Positions 17,691 to 27,125 are shown, numbered from the stretch's first letter. The stretch: DNA of 57,850 nucleotides from CAIKZJ01 sp964626015 (GCA_964626015.1 CAZVCC010000013.1:1-57850), one strand, 5' to 3'. Notes: generated by a model not told the origin, from the sequence alone. Program-made: numbers and translations.

Positions 17691-18917
17691 TCAAAAATTA
17701 CTCACATCTCTTCCGAACAGAAATGTTTTTGTCCAGTCAAATATGACAAGCAGTTTGTTTTTGAAACTGACAAGTCTCGTTAGGTATGCACTTCGCCAGA
17801 GTAAGAATGTCTTAAAACCCGTTCCTTTAAACTGCGGTGTATCAGCAAGAGCTTTGTGACCGCCTATGTATGCAAGCATCCCAAGATTTTTGAACTTAAA
17901 GGGAGCTGATACTTTCATTTCTTTATTCAGATATTTTGCTAAAAAAAGACCAAGCTGCTGTGCGACCTGTGCTGTGGCTGGCAGCCCTTTACCCTCTATT
18001 ACAGCACAGTCTCCGATTGCAAATATATTTCTCTGATAACTATCATCTTTTTTTACCCTGAAGAATTCGTCGGTGATTATTTTCCCCGTTCGTTCAGTGG
18101 ACAGACCCGATTTCTTAACAAAGTCAGTAGAAGTGTTTCCGGTTGCCCAGACAAGAAGACTGTATTTTATCCTTTCCTTGTTATTAAGATATATATTTCT
18201 TTCATCGACACTCTCAACAAAAGACTTTGTTCTTAAAGAAATGTTTTGTCTTTTGAAAACTTTCATTGCATATTCACTGAGCTTTTCATCAAACGATGCA
18301 AGAATCGATTCTTTTGCTTCGATAAGTATTAATTCAACAAGGTCGCTCAAATATTTGTACTTTCTTTTTACATCGTCTTCAATGAAATCGTGTAATTCCG
18401 CCGCAAACTCAACACCCGTCGGTCCGCCGCCGCAAACCGCAAACCTTAGGAAGTCTCTCTTTTCCTCTTCGGTTAATCCCGGTAGCGATGCATTCTCAAA
18501 GCAATCTACAACTCTTGTACGTATTTTTCTTGAATCATCAAGCTCCTTTAGAAAAAGTGCATTTTCCTTTATACCTTTAATGCCGAACGTACTCGTCACT
18601 TCACCGACCGCAATAACTAAGTAATCAAAATTAATCTCGTATAGACGCTTTGTGTCTGCATCAAGACATTTTACTGTATTATTCTTTATGTCAACTTCTA
18701 TACAGAAAGACTGATGGAAAATTATGTTCTTTACATTCCTTATTGGTTCTATAATACTTCTGAACTCTATCGTCCCTACCGTAGTACTCGGAAGTAATGG
18801 AGTAAAAAGGAAGTGATTTCTTGGACTAATTACCGTAACTTTATAAAGCTTAGTATTTATCTTCTTTATAAATCTGAACGCCGCAAATCCAGTACCTAAT
18901 ACTACAATTCTTTTCAT
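17691..18917 (-). CDS. ndh: type II NADH dehydrogenase (NDH-2)
   Basis: 408 aa flavoprotein that passes electrons from NADH to quinone without pumping protons, bound to the inner face of the cytoplasmic membrane. FAD-binding GTGFAA at residues 8-13, the ATG-like strand LVIAVG near 110, NADH-binding CGGGPTGVEFAAEL near 165, the second FAD motif FAIGDCAV near 290 and the quinone-site AQVAQQ just after it. The C-terminal amphipathic helix (FLLWRSAYLTRLVSF) is the NDH-2 membrane anchor. Single-gene unit on the minus strand. Confidence 0.93.
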   Translation of the reverse strand: MKRIVVLGTGFAAFRFIKKINTKLYKVTVISPRNHFLFTPLLPSTTVGTIEFRSIIEPIRNVKNIIFHQSFCIEVDIKNNTVKCLDADTKRLYEINFDYLVIAVGEVTSTFGIKGIKENALFLKELDDSRKIRTRVVDCFENASLPGLTEEEKRDFLRFAVCGGGPTGVEFAAELHDFIEDDVKRKYKYLSDLVELILIEAKESILASFDEKLSEYAMKVFKRQNISLRTKSFVESVDERNIYLNNKERIKYSLLVWATGNTSTDFVKKSGLSTERTGKIITDEFFRVKKDDSYQRNIFAIGDCAVIEGKGLPATAQVAQQLGLFLAKYLNKEMKVSAPFKFKNLGMLAYIGGHKALADTPQFKGTGFKTFLLWRSAYLTRLVSFKNKLLVIFDWTKTFLFGRDVSNF

Positions 18918-19029
18918 ATTTTAAATTTACTTTTTATTTAAATATCAGCTTTTTCACCTGAATTCCCGTGATTTATCAATTATTTTGTTTAATTATCTAA
19001 CATTTTATTTTAGATATTAATTTTTAAAC

Positions 19030-19446
19030 ATGAAATCATTCAGAAAAGAAATTTGGTTTAATACTTCTAATAGAAGAGAATTAATAAACATAACGGCTGA
19101 AATTGAAAAGTGTGTGAATGAAAGCAAAGTCACAGAGGGATTAGTTTTAGTGAATGCTATGCACATCACGGCGAGCGTATTCATAAACGATGATGAATCC
19201 GGCCTGCATAATGACTTTGAAGCATGGCTCGAGAAACTCGCACCCGAAAAACCGTATTCCCAGTATAAACACAACGGATTTGAAGACAATGCTGACGCAC
19301 ACCTAAAAAGAACTATCATGGGTAGGGAATCAGTCGTTGCAATTACTCGGGGGAAATTAGACCTTGGTCCATGGGAGCAAATCTTCTACGGTGAATTCGA
19401 CGGCAAAAGAAAGAAAAGAGTTCTCATAAAAATAATCGGAGACTGA
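19030..19446 (+). CDS. YjbQ / UPF0047 family protein (first copy)
   Basis: 138 aa, normal family length. Family wording is clear: HITASVFIND near residue 41, the metal-ligand histidine region (HNDF, NADAHLKRTIMG) and the ending GKLDLGPWEQIFYGEFDG. YjbQ proteins can act as low-activity secondary thiamine-phosphate synthases and are widespread; their true role is unsettled. A second, quite different YjbQ gene lies at 27701. The reading frame ends inside a strong hairpin. Confidence 0.92.
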   Translation: MKSFRKEIWFNTSNRRELINITAEIEKCVNESKVTEGLVLVNAMHITASVFINDDESGLHNDFEAWLEKLAPEKPYSQYKHNGFEDNADAHLKRTIMGRESVVAITRGKLDLGPWEQIFYGEFDGKRKKRVLIKIIGD

Positions 19447-19464
19447 TTATAAGTCTCCGATTAT
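19432..19464 (+). terminator. long hairpin overlapping the yjbQ stop codon
   Basis: 13-bp perfect stem (19432-19444 with 19452-19464, core ATCGGAGACT / AGTCTCCGAT) and a 7-base loop containing the TGA stop. Only a weak T run follows. It may be a terminator or an RNA-stabilising end. Confidence 0.6.
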
Positions 19465-19527
19465 GTTTGTCAACCTATTTTCTGACGAAAGAACTAATTT
19501 CACCAGATATAAAGCTGACTTAAACGC

Positions 19528-19562
19528 GGGTACTAAACATTTACCCTTTATCATCAGTACCC
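19528..19562. other. inverted repeat next to the small ORF stop
   Basis: GGGTACT (19528-19534) pairs with AGTACCC (19556-19562). On the minus strand it begins immediately at the stop of the small ORF ending at 19562. No T run follows, so terminator function is uncertain. Confidence 0.35.
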
Positions 19563-19720
19563 TATTCTTCCACTGTCAAGTTTACCCCCTTATCATCGGA
19601 AGAATATTCGGGCTCCCGGTACAACTCATTATTTGTTTCCTGAATTTGCGAAATCAACCTGCGCAAATCTTGCAGCATCTTGAGATAATCTGTATATCTG
19701 AAATACCCCTTGTTAAGCAC
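19562..19720 (-). CDS. probable small protein, 52 aa, GTG start
   Basis: The frame starts at GTG (19718-19720) and ends at TAG (19562-19564). Residues read as a soluble, charged helix (KGYFRYTDYLKMLQDLRRL, then ISQIQETNNELYREPEY) and an acidic tail SSDDKGVNLTVEE. Composition and codons look protein-like, unlike the other frames of this gap. Upstream on the minus strand are TTTG and TATAATTTG about 15 bases apart, a passable promoter about 30 bases before the GTG. I recognise no family. An ATG lies ten codons further in, but starting there would lose half the helix. Confidence 0.5.
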   Translation of the reverse strand: MLNKGYFRYTDYLKMLQDLRRLISQIQETNNELYREPEYSSDDKGVNLTVEE

Positions 19721-19838
19721 AAGGACCTTGCCTCAGTTTCGGGCAAATTATAATTTGTATTATCATTCAAACAGATTAAACTCGTAAAACTGCTTTTCAA
19801 CAATAGCATGTTTTCCCGGTTTTCCCACTCTTTGCTTT

Positions 19839-19866
19839 TGAGAATGAACCTTCATTCTCATTTTTT
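19839..19866 (+). terminator. rho-independent terminator
   Basis: 9-bp stem TGAGAATGA / TCATTCTCA with loop ACCT followed by six T on the plus strand. Nearest plus-strand gene is yjbQ almost 400 bp upstream, so it may end a read-through or an unseen small RNA. Confidence 0.75.
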
Positions 19867-20064
19867 CATTCGCAACTCTGAACTAATAAGTCAAAGTCTT
19901 TAAACTAAAATAAATCTGTTAATTTAAAGAAAAACATTTTCATTGTTTTTCCTTATTTGTTCCTCTGTCAATTCTATGAAAAGTCTTTGCGAATGTCAAG
20001 GTATATTTATTAAAATTAAAATTGCTTGATAGCAATAAGCAAGCCACAAAATAAATTATAGCAG
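19867..20064. other. remaining intergenic DNA between yjbQ and trxA
   Basis: AT-rich with no convincing open frame. Only a weak 6-bp inverted repeat (TTGCTT / AAGCAA near 20030) was seen. Confidence 0.4.
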
Positions 20065-20107
20065 AAAAAACAAATGCCCTGCACTTTACCATGCAAGGCT
20101 TGTTTTC
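20065..20107 (-). terminator. terminator of the dnaE-trxA unit
   Basis: Stem GCCTTGCA / TGCAGGGC (minus strand, one G-T pair) extended by AACAA/TTGTT flanks, followed by a run of T on the minus strand. It is 15 bases past the trxA stop. Confidence 0.88.
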
Positions 20108-20121
20108 TAAAATACTTTTCT

Positions 20122-20442
20122 CTACAGTTGTGCGTTCAGCTTATCAACAATACTCCCCTTCGGTACAGCGCCGACTATCTGGTCAACAACTTGTCCGCCT
20201 TTGAAAATCAACAGTGTCGGGATACTCCTTATTCCGAATTTACCCGCTATCATCGGATTGTTATCAACATCAACTTTTCCAATCTTTGCTTTTCCATTGT
20301 ATTCGCCGGCAAGCTCTTCAACAATCGGTGCAATCATTCTGCAGGGTCCGCACCAGACTGCCCAGAAGTCTATCAATACCGGTACATTTGACTGTTCTAC
20401 TTCAGCGGCAAAATTCGAGTCTGTAATTTCTATTGGGTGCAT
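20122..20442 (-). CDS. trxA: thioredoxin
   Basis: 106 aa cytosolic thioredoxin. The active site is Cys31-Gly-Pro-Cys34 in WAVWCGPCRM, the buried Asp is in LIDFWA, and the cis-proline is in IRSIPTLLIFK. It reduces protein disulfides with electrons from thioredoxin reductase, which is not in this window. It starts 39 bases after the dnaE stop on the same strand and is probably co-transcribed with it. Confidence 0.97.
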   Translation of the reverse strand: MHPIEITDSNFAAEVEQSNVPVLIDFWAVWCGPCRMIAPIVEELAGEYNGKAKIGKVDVDNNPMIAGKFGIRSIPTLLIFKGGQVVDQIVGAVPKGSIVDKLNAQL

Positions 20443-20481
20443 TAATATTATTCCTTTCTTATTAGTTTAAAGTTTGGTTTG

Positions 20482-23400
20482 TTAGTTTATGTGTAAATTA
20501 TCTTCTCCAAGTATATTTTTCAAGTTTGAAATTAATTCATTGCTAAGATTTATTTTATACTCTTTTGACCTGTATTGTTTAACTTTACCGTTCTCAATAA
20601 CAGTAAAAAACAATCCGCAGGTTCCTGGATTTTTATCAACCAGCACTCTTATCCTCTCCATATCCACGTTTCCAACCTTTTTCGGATCAAGCACCAGAGT
20701 TAGGTTGCTCCCGAGTGTTTCCTGAAAATGGTCTATTGAATAAATGCTGTCTATCACAAGCTTAAGCTTATCCCCTGACTCTTCTGCCTTTCCTTTTACG
20801 AACACAAGCTGGTTCTCTCTGAATAAATCTTTACGTAGTTCGTAAATCTTTGAAAATGCTACACACTCCCCTCTTCCGTAAAAATCTATTAAATTGAATA
20901 TTGCAAACTTAGTTCCCCTCTTCGATTCTTTAACGGATAAATCGCTTATCACTCCGCACATTTGGGCATTGTTAAGCCTCGAGGGCTCTATTTCGTTTAT
21001 ATCTTCACCAAAGCTCAGGTTAACAAAGTTCTCTATCTGCTTTCTGTATTTTTCTAGCGGGTGCCCCGTCAGATAGAACCCCAGAGCTGCTTTCTCGTGA
21101 TTGTATTTTATTACTTCGTCAAATTCTTCATGCTCTTCCAGTCTTAATTCGGATACACCGTTTAGCTCAGGAGTATCAGAAAATAAACCATGCTGTCCTT
21201 TCGACTCAGGCTTCTCCTTTATTCTCGATGCAAACATCGTCGCTCTTTCAAGGTTTTCTATTAGCTTACGCCTGTTCATTTCAATGGAATCGAAAGCACC
21301 CGAAAATATCAGACCCTCAACCGTTTTTTTGTTTACAAGCCTCAAATCAACTCTCGTTAGAAAATCTACAAAACTCTTGTATGCCCCCTTCCTGTCTCTT
21401 TCTTTAACTATATCATCACTCGCTTTCTCACCGACATTCTTGATTGCACTCAATCCGTAAATGATTTCTCCCTGCTTTGTTTCTGTATCTGTATACTTAA
21501 CTTTGAAATTAGTAAAGCTTTCGTTTATATCAGGTTGTCTGAGCTTTATCTTCATCCTTGAACATTCTTCGGCAAGATACTGAAGCTCAGTTTCGTCATC
21601 CTTTCTGCCTTCCATCGAAATAGCAAGAAACTCAAGCGGGTAGTGGGTTTTCAGGTATGCTGTATAATAGGCAAGTATTGAATACGCTACACCGTGAGAT
21701 TTGTTAAACCCGTAGTCTGCAAAATCTAATATCAAAGTAAATATTTGTTCTGCTATCTTCTTTTCTACTTTATTCGCAACGGCACCTTTAATAAAATCTG
21801 TTTTAATCTTCTGCATCTTTTCCTTAATCTTCTTGCCCATTGCTTTTCTCATGTTATCAGCCTGCGCCATCGTAAATCCTGCTACTTCGCGGGCAATCTG
21901 CATAACCTGTTCCTGATATACTATTATTCCATAAGTATCTTTCAAAGCATTTGACATAAGTGGATGCAGGTATGAAATTTCTTTCCTGCCGAACCTCTTC
22001 TCAATAAAATCAGGAATCAGTTTCATAGGTCCGGGTCTATAGAGTGCATTCATAGCCGCAAGGTCGTTTATATCCTTCGGTTTTAGTTTAGAAAGATACT
22101 CACGCATCTTGTTTTTTGAGAATTGAAAAATTCCAACCGTCGCTCCTGCAGAGAATAATTCGTATGTATCCTTATCATCAAGCGGTATGTTATCCGCCGT
22201 AATATTCAGCCCGTGATTTTCATTTACAAGATTTAATGTCTTTCCAATAATTTTTAATTCTTTCAGCCCGAGAAAATCCATCTTTATAAGTCCTGCATCT
22301 TCAAGCATGTTCATGTCATACTGTGTACAGTAAACTATTTGCTCGTCCTCATCGCCGCCCTTCTTCTCGGGGTCCTTTGCTCTTGAGAGAGGAACGTAGT
22401 CTGAAATGTTTGATGGTGCTATAACCACACCCGATGCATGTATAGAAGAGTTTTTGTTCAGGTTTTCCAGTACGCTTGCGTATTCAAACAGACTTCTTCT
22501 GTCAAGCTTTACTGCACCGTCTCCAGAATTAAAGTATGTGCTGAAATCCGGCACTTCCTTTATGCATTCTGAAAGTGGTTTCACCTTCCCGAATAGTATA
22601 GGGATTAATTTTGTTAAATCATTAATTTCTTTGTAAGGAAAATTCAGCACCCTGCCCACATCTTTCAGAACACCCCTTGGCGCCAGTTTGTTGAAGGTTA
22701 TTATCTGTGCAACAGAGTCTTCACCGTATTTTTCTTTTGCATATTGTATTACTTCATCCCGTCTGTCATCCTGAAAATCTATGTCTATATCAGGCATTGA
22801 TATTCTTTCCGGATTTAAAAATCTTTCAAACAGAAGATTATATTCAAGCGGATTAACGTTTGTTATCCCAAGACAGTAGCAAACAAGGCTTCCCGCTGCG
22901 CTGCCCCTTCCCGGTCCAACGAGAATTCCGCGGGCTTTGGCTGAATTTATAAAATCTGCCACAATTAAAAAGTAACCGGAGAACTCCATCTTAGAAATAA
23001 CTCCTAATTCATAGTGCAGCCTCTCTTCTACATCGGGAGATATTTCCTTTATCCTTCTGTGCATACCTTCAATCGAAAGTTTCTCGAGATATTCATCAAG
23101 AGTTTTTACACCCGATTCCTTCGGAATCGGAAATCTCGGCATGTGATTTGCCTTTGTATCTATTTCAAGATTACATTTTTCAGCAACTTCAAGAGTAGAA
23201 CGTATCGCATCAGGATAATCCTTGAATAAGTCAATCATCTCTTTAGCTGTCTTGAAATAAATCTGGTCTGTTCCATACCTTAGCTCTGTCGTTAAATCAC
23301 GCGGACCGTTATTTTTGTTCTGTTTTGAACTTAGATGAAGATAAATATTATGTGCAATCGCATGCTCGGGTTTAATGTAATGAACATCATTCGTTGCAAT

Positions 23401-24060
23401 AAGTTTAAGCCCGAACTCTTTCGCAATTTTCGGCATTTCGCGAAGCACTTTTTTCTCCGATTCAAGCGTTAAATGGTTCTGTATCTCGAGATAGAAATCC
23501 TCACCGAAAATATCCTTGTACTTGCCGGCCATTTCTTTTGCCTTCGCTAAGTTGTCTCGGACAATGTAACACGATATAACCCCGCCCGCACAGGCAGAAA
23601 GCGCAACAATGCCATTCTTGTATTTGTCAAGAACCTCAAGGTCTATTCGCGGCTTGTAGTAAAAACCCTCTGTATGCCCTATTGAATTCAGCTTTAGAAG
23701 ATTTCTATAACCTGTTTCGTTTTTGGCGAGAAGTATTAAATGCGCATAATTTATATTCGTTACCGAAAGCCCGTCAGAATTCTCAGTGTCTATTACATCC
23801 GACGCATATTCACTTCTTTTTGTCTTATCAAATCTCGAACTCCCCTGAGCAACATACGCCTCAAACCCAATTATCGGTTTTATCCCCTTGCGCTTACATT
23901 TATTGTAAAATTCCATTGCACCATACATCACCCCATGGTCGGTGATTGCCAAGGCTGGCATTTTATTCTCTGCTGCTGCTTCAACTAACCCGTCAACCGT
24001 GCAAATGGCATCAAGCAGTGAATAATGAGTATGATTATGTAAATGTATAAACTCTTTCAT
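20482..24060 (-). CDS. dnaE: DNA polymerase III alpha subunit
   Basis: 1192 aa, close to E. coli DnaE. The N-terminal PHP domain starts at residue 1 (HLHNHTHYSLLDA, ITDHGVMYGA). The catalytic palm has the aspartates in PDIDIDFQDDRRDEV near residue 420, the fingers and helix-hairpin-helix follow (IYGLSAIKNVGEKASD near 860), and an OB-fold is near 1000 (MCGVISDLSVKESKRGTKFAIF). It is the replicative polymerase of the chromosome. The first ATG fits the family start exactly. Upstream and divergent is a barrel-like protein gene. Confidence 0.98.
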   Translation of the reverse strand: MKEFIHLHNHTHYSLLDAICTVDGLVEAAAENKMPALAITDHGVMYGAMEFYNKCKRKGIKPIIGFEAYVAQGSSRFDKTKRSEYASDVIDTENSDGLSVTNINYAHLILLAKNETGYRNLLKLNSIGHTEGFYYKPRIDLEVLDKYKNGIVALSACAGGVISCYIVRDNLAKAKEMAGKYKDIFGEDFYLEIQNHLTLESEKKVLREMPKIAKEFGLKLIATNDVHYIKPEHAIAHNIYLHLSSKQNKNNGPRDLTTELRYGTDQIYFKTAKEMIDLFKDYPDAIRSTLEVAEKCNLEIDTKANHMPRFPIPKESGVKTLDEYLEKLSIEGMHRRIKEISPDVEERLHYELGVISKMEFSGYFLIVADFINSAKARGILVGPGRGSAAGSLVCYCLGITNVNPLEYNLLFERFLNPERISMPDIDIDFQDDRRDEVIQYAKEKYGEDSVAQIITFNKLAPRGVLKDVGRVLNFPYKEINDLTKLIPILFGKVKPLSECIKEVPDFSTYFNSGDGAVKLDRRSLFEYASVLENLNKNSSIHASGVVIAPSNISDYVPLSRAKDPEKKGGDEDEQIVYCTQYDMNMLEDAGLIKMDFLGLKELKIIGKTLNLVNENHGLNITADNIPLDDKDTYELFSAGATVGIFQFSKNKMREYLSKLKPKDINDLAAMNALYRPGPMKLIPDFIEKRFGRKEISYLHPLMSNALKDTYGIIVYQEQVMQIAREVAGFTMAQADNMRKAMGKKIKEKMQKIKTDFIKGAVANKVEKKIAEQIFTLILDFADYGFNKSHGVAYSILAYYTAYLKTHYPLEFLAISMEGRKDDETELQYLAEECSRMKIKLRQPDINESFTNFKVKYTDTETKQGEIIYGLSAIKNVGEKASDDIVKERDRKGAYKSFVDFLTRVDLRLVNKKTVEGLIFSGAFDSIEMNRRKLIENLERATMFASRIKEKPESKGQHGLFSDTPELNGVSELRLEEHEEFDEVIKYNHEKAALGFYLTGHPLEKYRKQIENFVNLSFGEDINEIEPSRLNNAQMCGVISDLSVKESKRGTKFAIFNLIDFYGRGECVAFSKIYELRKDLFRENQLVFVKGKAEESGDKLKLVIDSIYSIDHFQETLGSNLTLVLDPKKVGNVDMERIRVLVDKNPGTCGLFFTVIENGKVKQYRSKEYKINLSNELISNLKNILGEDNLHIN

Positions 24061-24178
24061 TTGGGTTTGATTTTCTCGTGAGCTGTAATGTTCAAATTCT
24101 AAACCTTATCTTCAAAGTAAAAAATTTAAACTTGTTTTAAAATTCTAAATTTATTATGATAACCAAATTTAAAAATTT

Positions 24179-24754
24179 ATGAAAATTACAACAGCTTTTA
24201 TATTGCTTTTATTCTTATCAATAAACGCTCATACACAGAGTATAAAACTTTCCGATTTCAATAGCAAGAATATTTCGAAATCAATTTATAACAATCCGCT
24301 CGAAAAGGCTGAGGATTTTGAGCTGTATAAACCAATCATGATGTTGTGGCCATTAAACCCTATGATTGTTGTCGAAAACGGGAATGTCTATTTTGGACTT
24401 ACTAAAGAAGTAGATATTATAATGCCCTATGCTAAAGCAAAACTCGGATTTGAATATTCCTATATTTTCCGGAGTGAAAGGAATAATCATCTTCGAGTAT
24501 TTGCTGATTATATTATTCCTCTGCAGGCAGGAGATTTTGCCGCTGTTCTTGTGAATATAGGAGGCGGCTATTTTACCGATACAAAGAAAAGTGGTTTGTT
24601 CCCTCAGGCTTCTCTAAGCATACTCGTACCGTTTACAGATGCTTTCGGAGTAAATCTTTATGCAAAAGCCCGCGAAACTATTATGCTGAAAAAAGAAGAA
24701 TCTAACATTTTTGATTTTTCTATCGGTATCGGAACTACATTTTATCCGTTTTAG
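24179..24754 (+). CDS. secreted, probably outer-membrane protein
   Basis: 191 aa with a signal peptide (residues 1-19, ending AHTQ). The mature chain has alternating strands such as LRVFADYIIPL, FAAVLVNIGGGYF and FDFSIGIGTTFYPF and ends in Phe, as outer-membrane barrel proteins often do. No family recognised. It is transcribed away from dnaE and meets the subtilase gene at a shared terminator. Confidence 0.7.
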   Translation: MKITTAFILLLFLSINAHTQSIKLSDFNSKNISKSIYNNPLEKAEDFELYKPIMMLWPLNPMIVVENGNVYFGLTKEVDIIMPYAKAKLGFEYSYIFRSERNNHLRVFADYIIPLQAGDFAAVLVNIGGGYFTDTKKSGLFPQASLSILVPFTDAFGVNLYAKARETIMLKKEESNIFDFSIGIGTTFYPF

Positions 24755-24774
24755 AATAAAATCTTTGTATACAA

Positions 24775-24798
24775 AAAGAGGTGCCTCCGCACCTCTTT
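24775..24798. terminator. bidirectional rho-independent terminator
   Basis: 10-bp perfect stem AAAGAGGTGC / GCACCTCTTT with loop CTCC, placed between the convergent genes ending at 24754 and 24822. Confidence 0.93.
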
Positions 24799-24821
24799 AC
24801 TTATTTACTTTCAGTTAAACC

Positions 24822-26510
24822 TTACTTCATCTTCTGCGCCATCATAAATGCATTGTAAGCATCCACAACTCCGGCAGTTTTTGACAACTTATCAAACTCA
24901 ACCTTGCCGAGCTCTTTTGATTTTACCACAAGTCCGTTATACTTCCTGCTTGACTCCATAATAATCGTCTTTATCTGAGCCGCAGTAAGATTCGGAAAAT
25001 ATCCTTTTATTATCGCTGCTACACCCGCCGCATTCGGGGATGCCATCGATGTTCCGCCAAGACTCTGATACTTACCGCCGGGTACTGTTGAATTCACTTC
25101 CACACCCGGTGCAAAAACATCAACTACTTTGTCAGAAAAGTTTGAGAACGATGCAGCAAGGTCGTACTTTCTCGCTTTGTTCAATGGGTCCTTTTCCGTA
25201 CTCCATTGTTTCATCCATGTACTTGCACCAACGCATAGCAAATTATCAAAATATTTAATGTCTCCGTTTTCCCTGTAAAACTTCGGAGGATAGTTCAATC
25301 TTGTCTCAATGTTTGTTCCTTCATTACCCGCCGCCACAACAAATAATACTCCTTTTGATTCTGCATACTTAATCGCTTCTTTAACATACTGCGGATTATT
25401 ACCGGGAGCAAAATACTTACCCGCTGAAAGATTTATTATATCAGCACCATTATCCACTGCATAACGTATTGCGTTTGCTACATCTTTATCCCTCTCATCA
25501 CCGTCAGCCGGAACAACCCTCAAGTACATAAGCTTCACAAAAGGAGCCTGTCCAATTCCCTTTTTTGTCGCACCGATTATTCCTGCAACGTGTGTTCCGT
25601 GTGAACTCACCTTTACAGACGGGTCATTATCGCCGTAATTTTTCTCATCAAGAACGGATGAATTATCACCTATTACGCTCGATGGGTCAAAATTAAGGTC
25701 GTACGATAGATTAATTTTTGATTCGAATTCCTTTTCATAACCGAAAATGTCGTCTGGAGAAACTCCCATAAGCATATATGAACCTAATATGCTCTCAGCT
25801 GCATCTTTCGATTCACCCGTTAGTGTTTCCTTTATTTCCATAAGTTTCTTCGGGTCTGTTGTAACATTATTTGCCTTTAGAACATCAACCGACTTTTTCA
25901 TGTTACCTGAAAGTACTTTTATATAATCGTACGTGCTTACGTCATCTGCTTTCTTTTCATCATATTCATCTTTTACTTTCATGTAGTAAGGGTCGGATTC
26001 CGAAACGCCTTCCTTCTTAAGCCTTGCATATTCTCTTGTGACTTCAAGGTTTAAAGCTACTGCTTTTCCCAGAAAATTCCATCCGTTGAAATCATCGACG
26101 TAACCGTTATTATCATCATCCACACCAGCCTGACCGTTTACTTCTGCTTCATTTTTCCATAAGTTTGCTTTTAAATCAGGATGATCCATCTCAAACCCTG
26201 AATCCATAACCGCAACTATTATCTTTTTCGGCTCTGCAATTCCCTGTGCTTTAATATAATCATAAAGCTCAAGTGTTCTCGTACCCTCATACCCGTCCTT
26301 ATCCGGTGAAAGCTGCGACCAGTCGGGTAATTCAGCCATGATAAAATGATTTCTAATCTCTTCAATAACCTTAATAGGAATTTTAACCGTTGTTTTGTCG
26401 TGTTTGACAAAATTTACATAGTCATTTCCTTCGTTTGTTTTAAAAGAAAAACCAAAAGATACTACGGCTATGATAACCAGTACCATACCGGCATGTTTGA
26501 ATCTGTTCAT
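24822..26510 (-). CDS. subtilisin-like serine peptidase (family S8)
   Basis: 562 aa, exported: hydrophobic residues 8-23 form a signal peptide or anchor. Catalytic triad Asp103 (VMDSGFEMDHPD), His304 (SHGTHVAG) and Ser488 (GGTSMASP), oxyanion Asn396 (AAGN). About 200 residues separate Asp and His, far more than in classical subtilisin; the insertion holds a Ca-loop-like DDDNNGYVDD and a charged helical stretch. No T9SS sorting domain, so it is probably periplasmic or membrane-tethered. Expected to degrade misfolded or secreted proteins. Confidence 0.93.
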   Translation of the reverse strand: MNRFKHAGMVLVIIAVVSFGFSFKTNEGNDYVNFVKHDKTTVKIPIKVIEEIRNHFIMAELPDWSQLSPDKDGYEGTRTLELYDYIKAQGIAEPKKIIVAVMDSGFEMDHPDLKANLWKNEAEVNGQAGVDDDNNGYVDDFNGWNFLGKAVALNLEVTREYARLKKEGVSESDPYYMKVKDEYDEKKADDVSTYDYIKVLSGNMKKSVDVLKANNVTTDPKKLMEIKETLTGESKDAAESILGSYMLMGVSPDDIFGYEKEFESKINLSYDLNFDPSSVIGDNSSVLDEKNYGDNDPSVKVSSHGTHVAGIIGATKKGIGQAPFVKLMYLRVVPADGDERDKDVANAIRYAVDNGADIINLSAGKYFAPGNNPQYVKEAIKYAESKGVLFVVAAGNEGTNIETRLNYPPKFYRENGDIKYFDNLLCVGASTWMKQWSTEKDPLNKARKYDLAASFSNFSDKVVDVFAPGVEVNSTVPGGKYQSLGGTSMASPNAAGVAAIIKGYFPNLTAAQIKTIIMESSRKYNGLVVKSKELGKVEFDKLSKTAGVVDAYNAFMMAQKMK

Positions 26511-26672
26511 GTTTAATTATAATTTTAGTTTGATGTTATACTTATTATATATCTTTTTTAACAAAAAGTTTCAAAGAATTGCTATTTTTATAACAAATAA
26601 TGAATAATAATAATTTTACAGTATTTCTTTATTTTATTACTTATTTATTAGTTCTTTATTTACACAAAGAAA

Positions 26673-26705
26673 AAGCGGATTCTGGGCAAATAGCAGAACC
26701 CGCTT
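26673..26705 (-). terminator. terminator of the VOC gene pair
   Basis: 12-position stem AAGCGGATTCTG / CAGAACCCGCTT with one mismatch; on the minus strand it is followed by TTTTTCTTT. It lies 12 bases past the stop of the gene ending at 26717. Confidence 0.85.
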
Positions 26706-26716
26706 ATGTTTCTTTA

Positions 26717-27097
26717 CTACCTGTGCTGATCAATTAATATACTGTTACCATCGGGGTCGTTCAGCGTAATGTACCCGGGTCCTGAAGTTGACTCATCAAC
26801 TTCATTTTTCAATTCTATTCCGCTGCCTTTAAGGTGTTTCTGAATTGCTCTCACGTCATCAAAAACCTCTAAGTTTTTTGCATTCTCATCCCATCCCGGA
26901 TTAAACGTTATAATGTTCGACTCGAACATTCCCTGAAATAGTCCTATTATAGAATTTCCGTTTTTCATTATCAGCCAGTTCTGGTCTATGTTGCCGCCGA
27001 AAACAGTAAACCCCAGCTTTTCATAAAACTCCTTTGATGCGTGCACATTCTTTACGTTTAAGCTTATTGAAAATACACCTAATTTTAATTGCTCCAT
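26717..27097 (-). CDS. VOC (glyoxalase/bleomycin-resistance fold) protein
   Basis: 126 aa made of two beta-alpha-beta-beta-beta modules: SISLNVKNVHASKEFYEKLGF at the start and the second module ending GYITLNDPDGNSILIDQHR. The fold usually carries a metal site for lyase, dioxygenase or drug-binding activity; substrate not predictable. It follows another VOC gene by 28 bases and they form a two-gene unit. The two are only distantly alike. Confidence 0.85.
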   Translation of the reverse strand: MEQLKLGVFSISLNVKNVHASKEFYEKLGFTVFGGNIDQNWLIMKNGNSIIGLFQGMFESNIITFNPGWDENAKNLEVFDDVRAIQKHLKGSGIELKNEVDESTSGPGYITLNDPDGNSILIDQHR

Positions 27098-27125
27098 GAT
27101 TATTATTTTTATTATATAAATAGTT

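Noticed and set aside
18073..18624. 183-residue frame antisense to NADH dehydrogenase
   Set aside because: Serine- and phenylalanine-rich shadow of the real gene.
19463..19753. 96-residue plus-strand frame after yjbQ
   Set aside because: Overlaps the better-looking small frame on the minus strand, contains the hairpins and has no consistent secondary-structure pattern.
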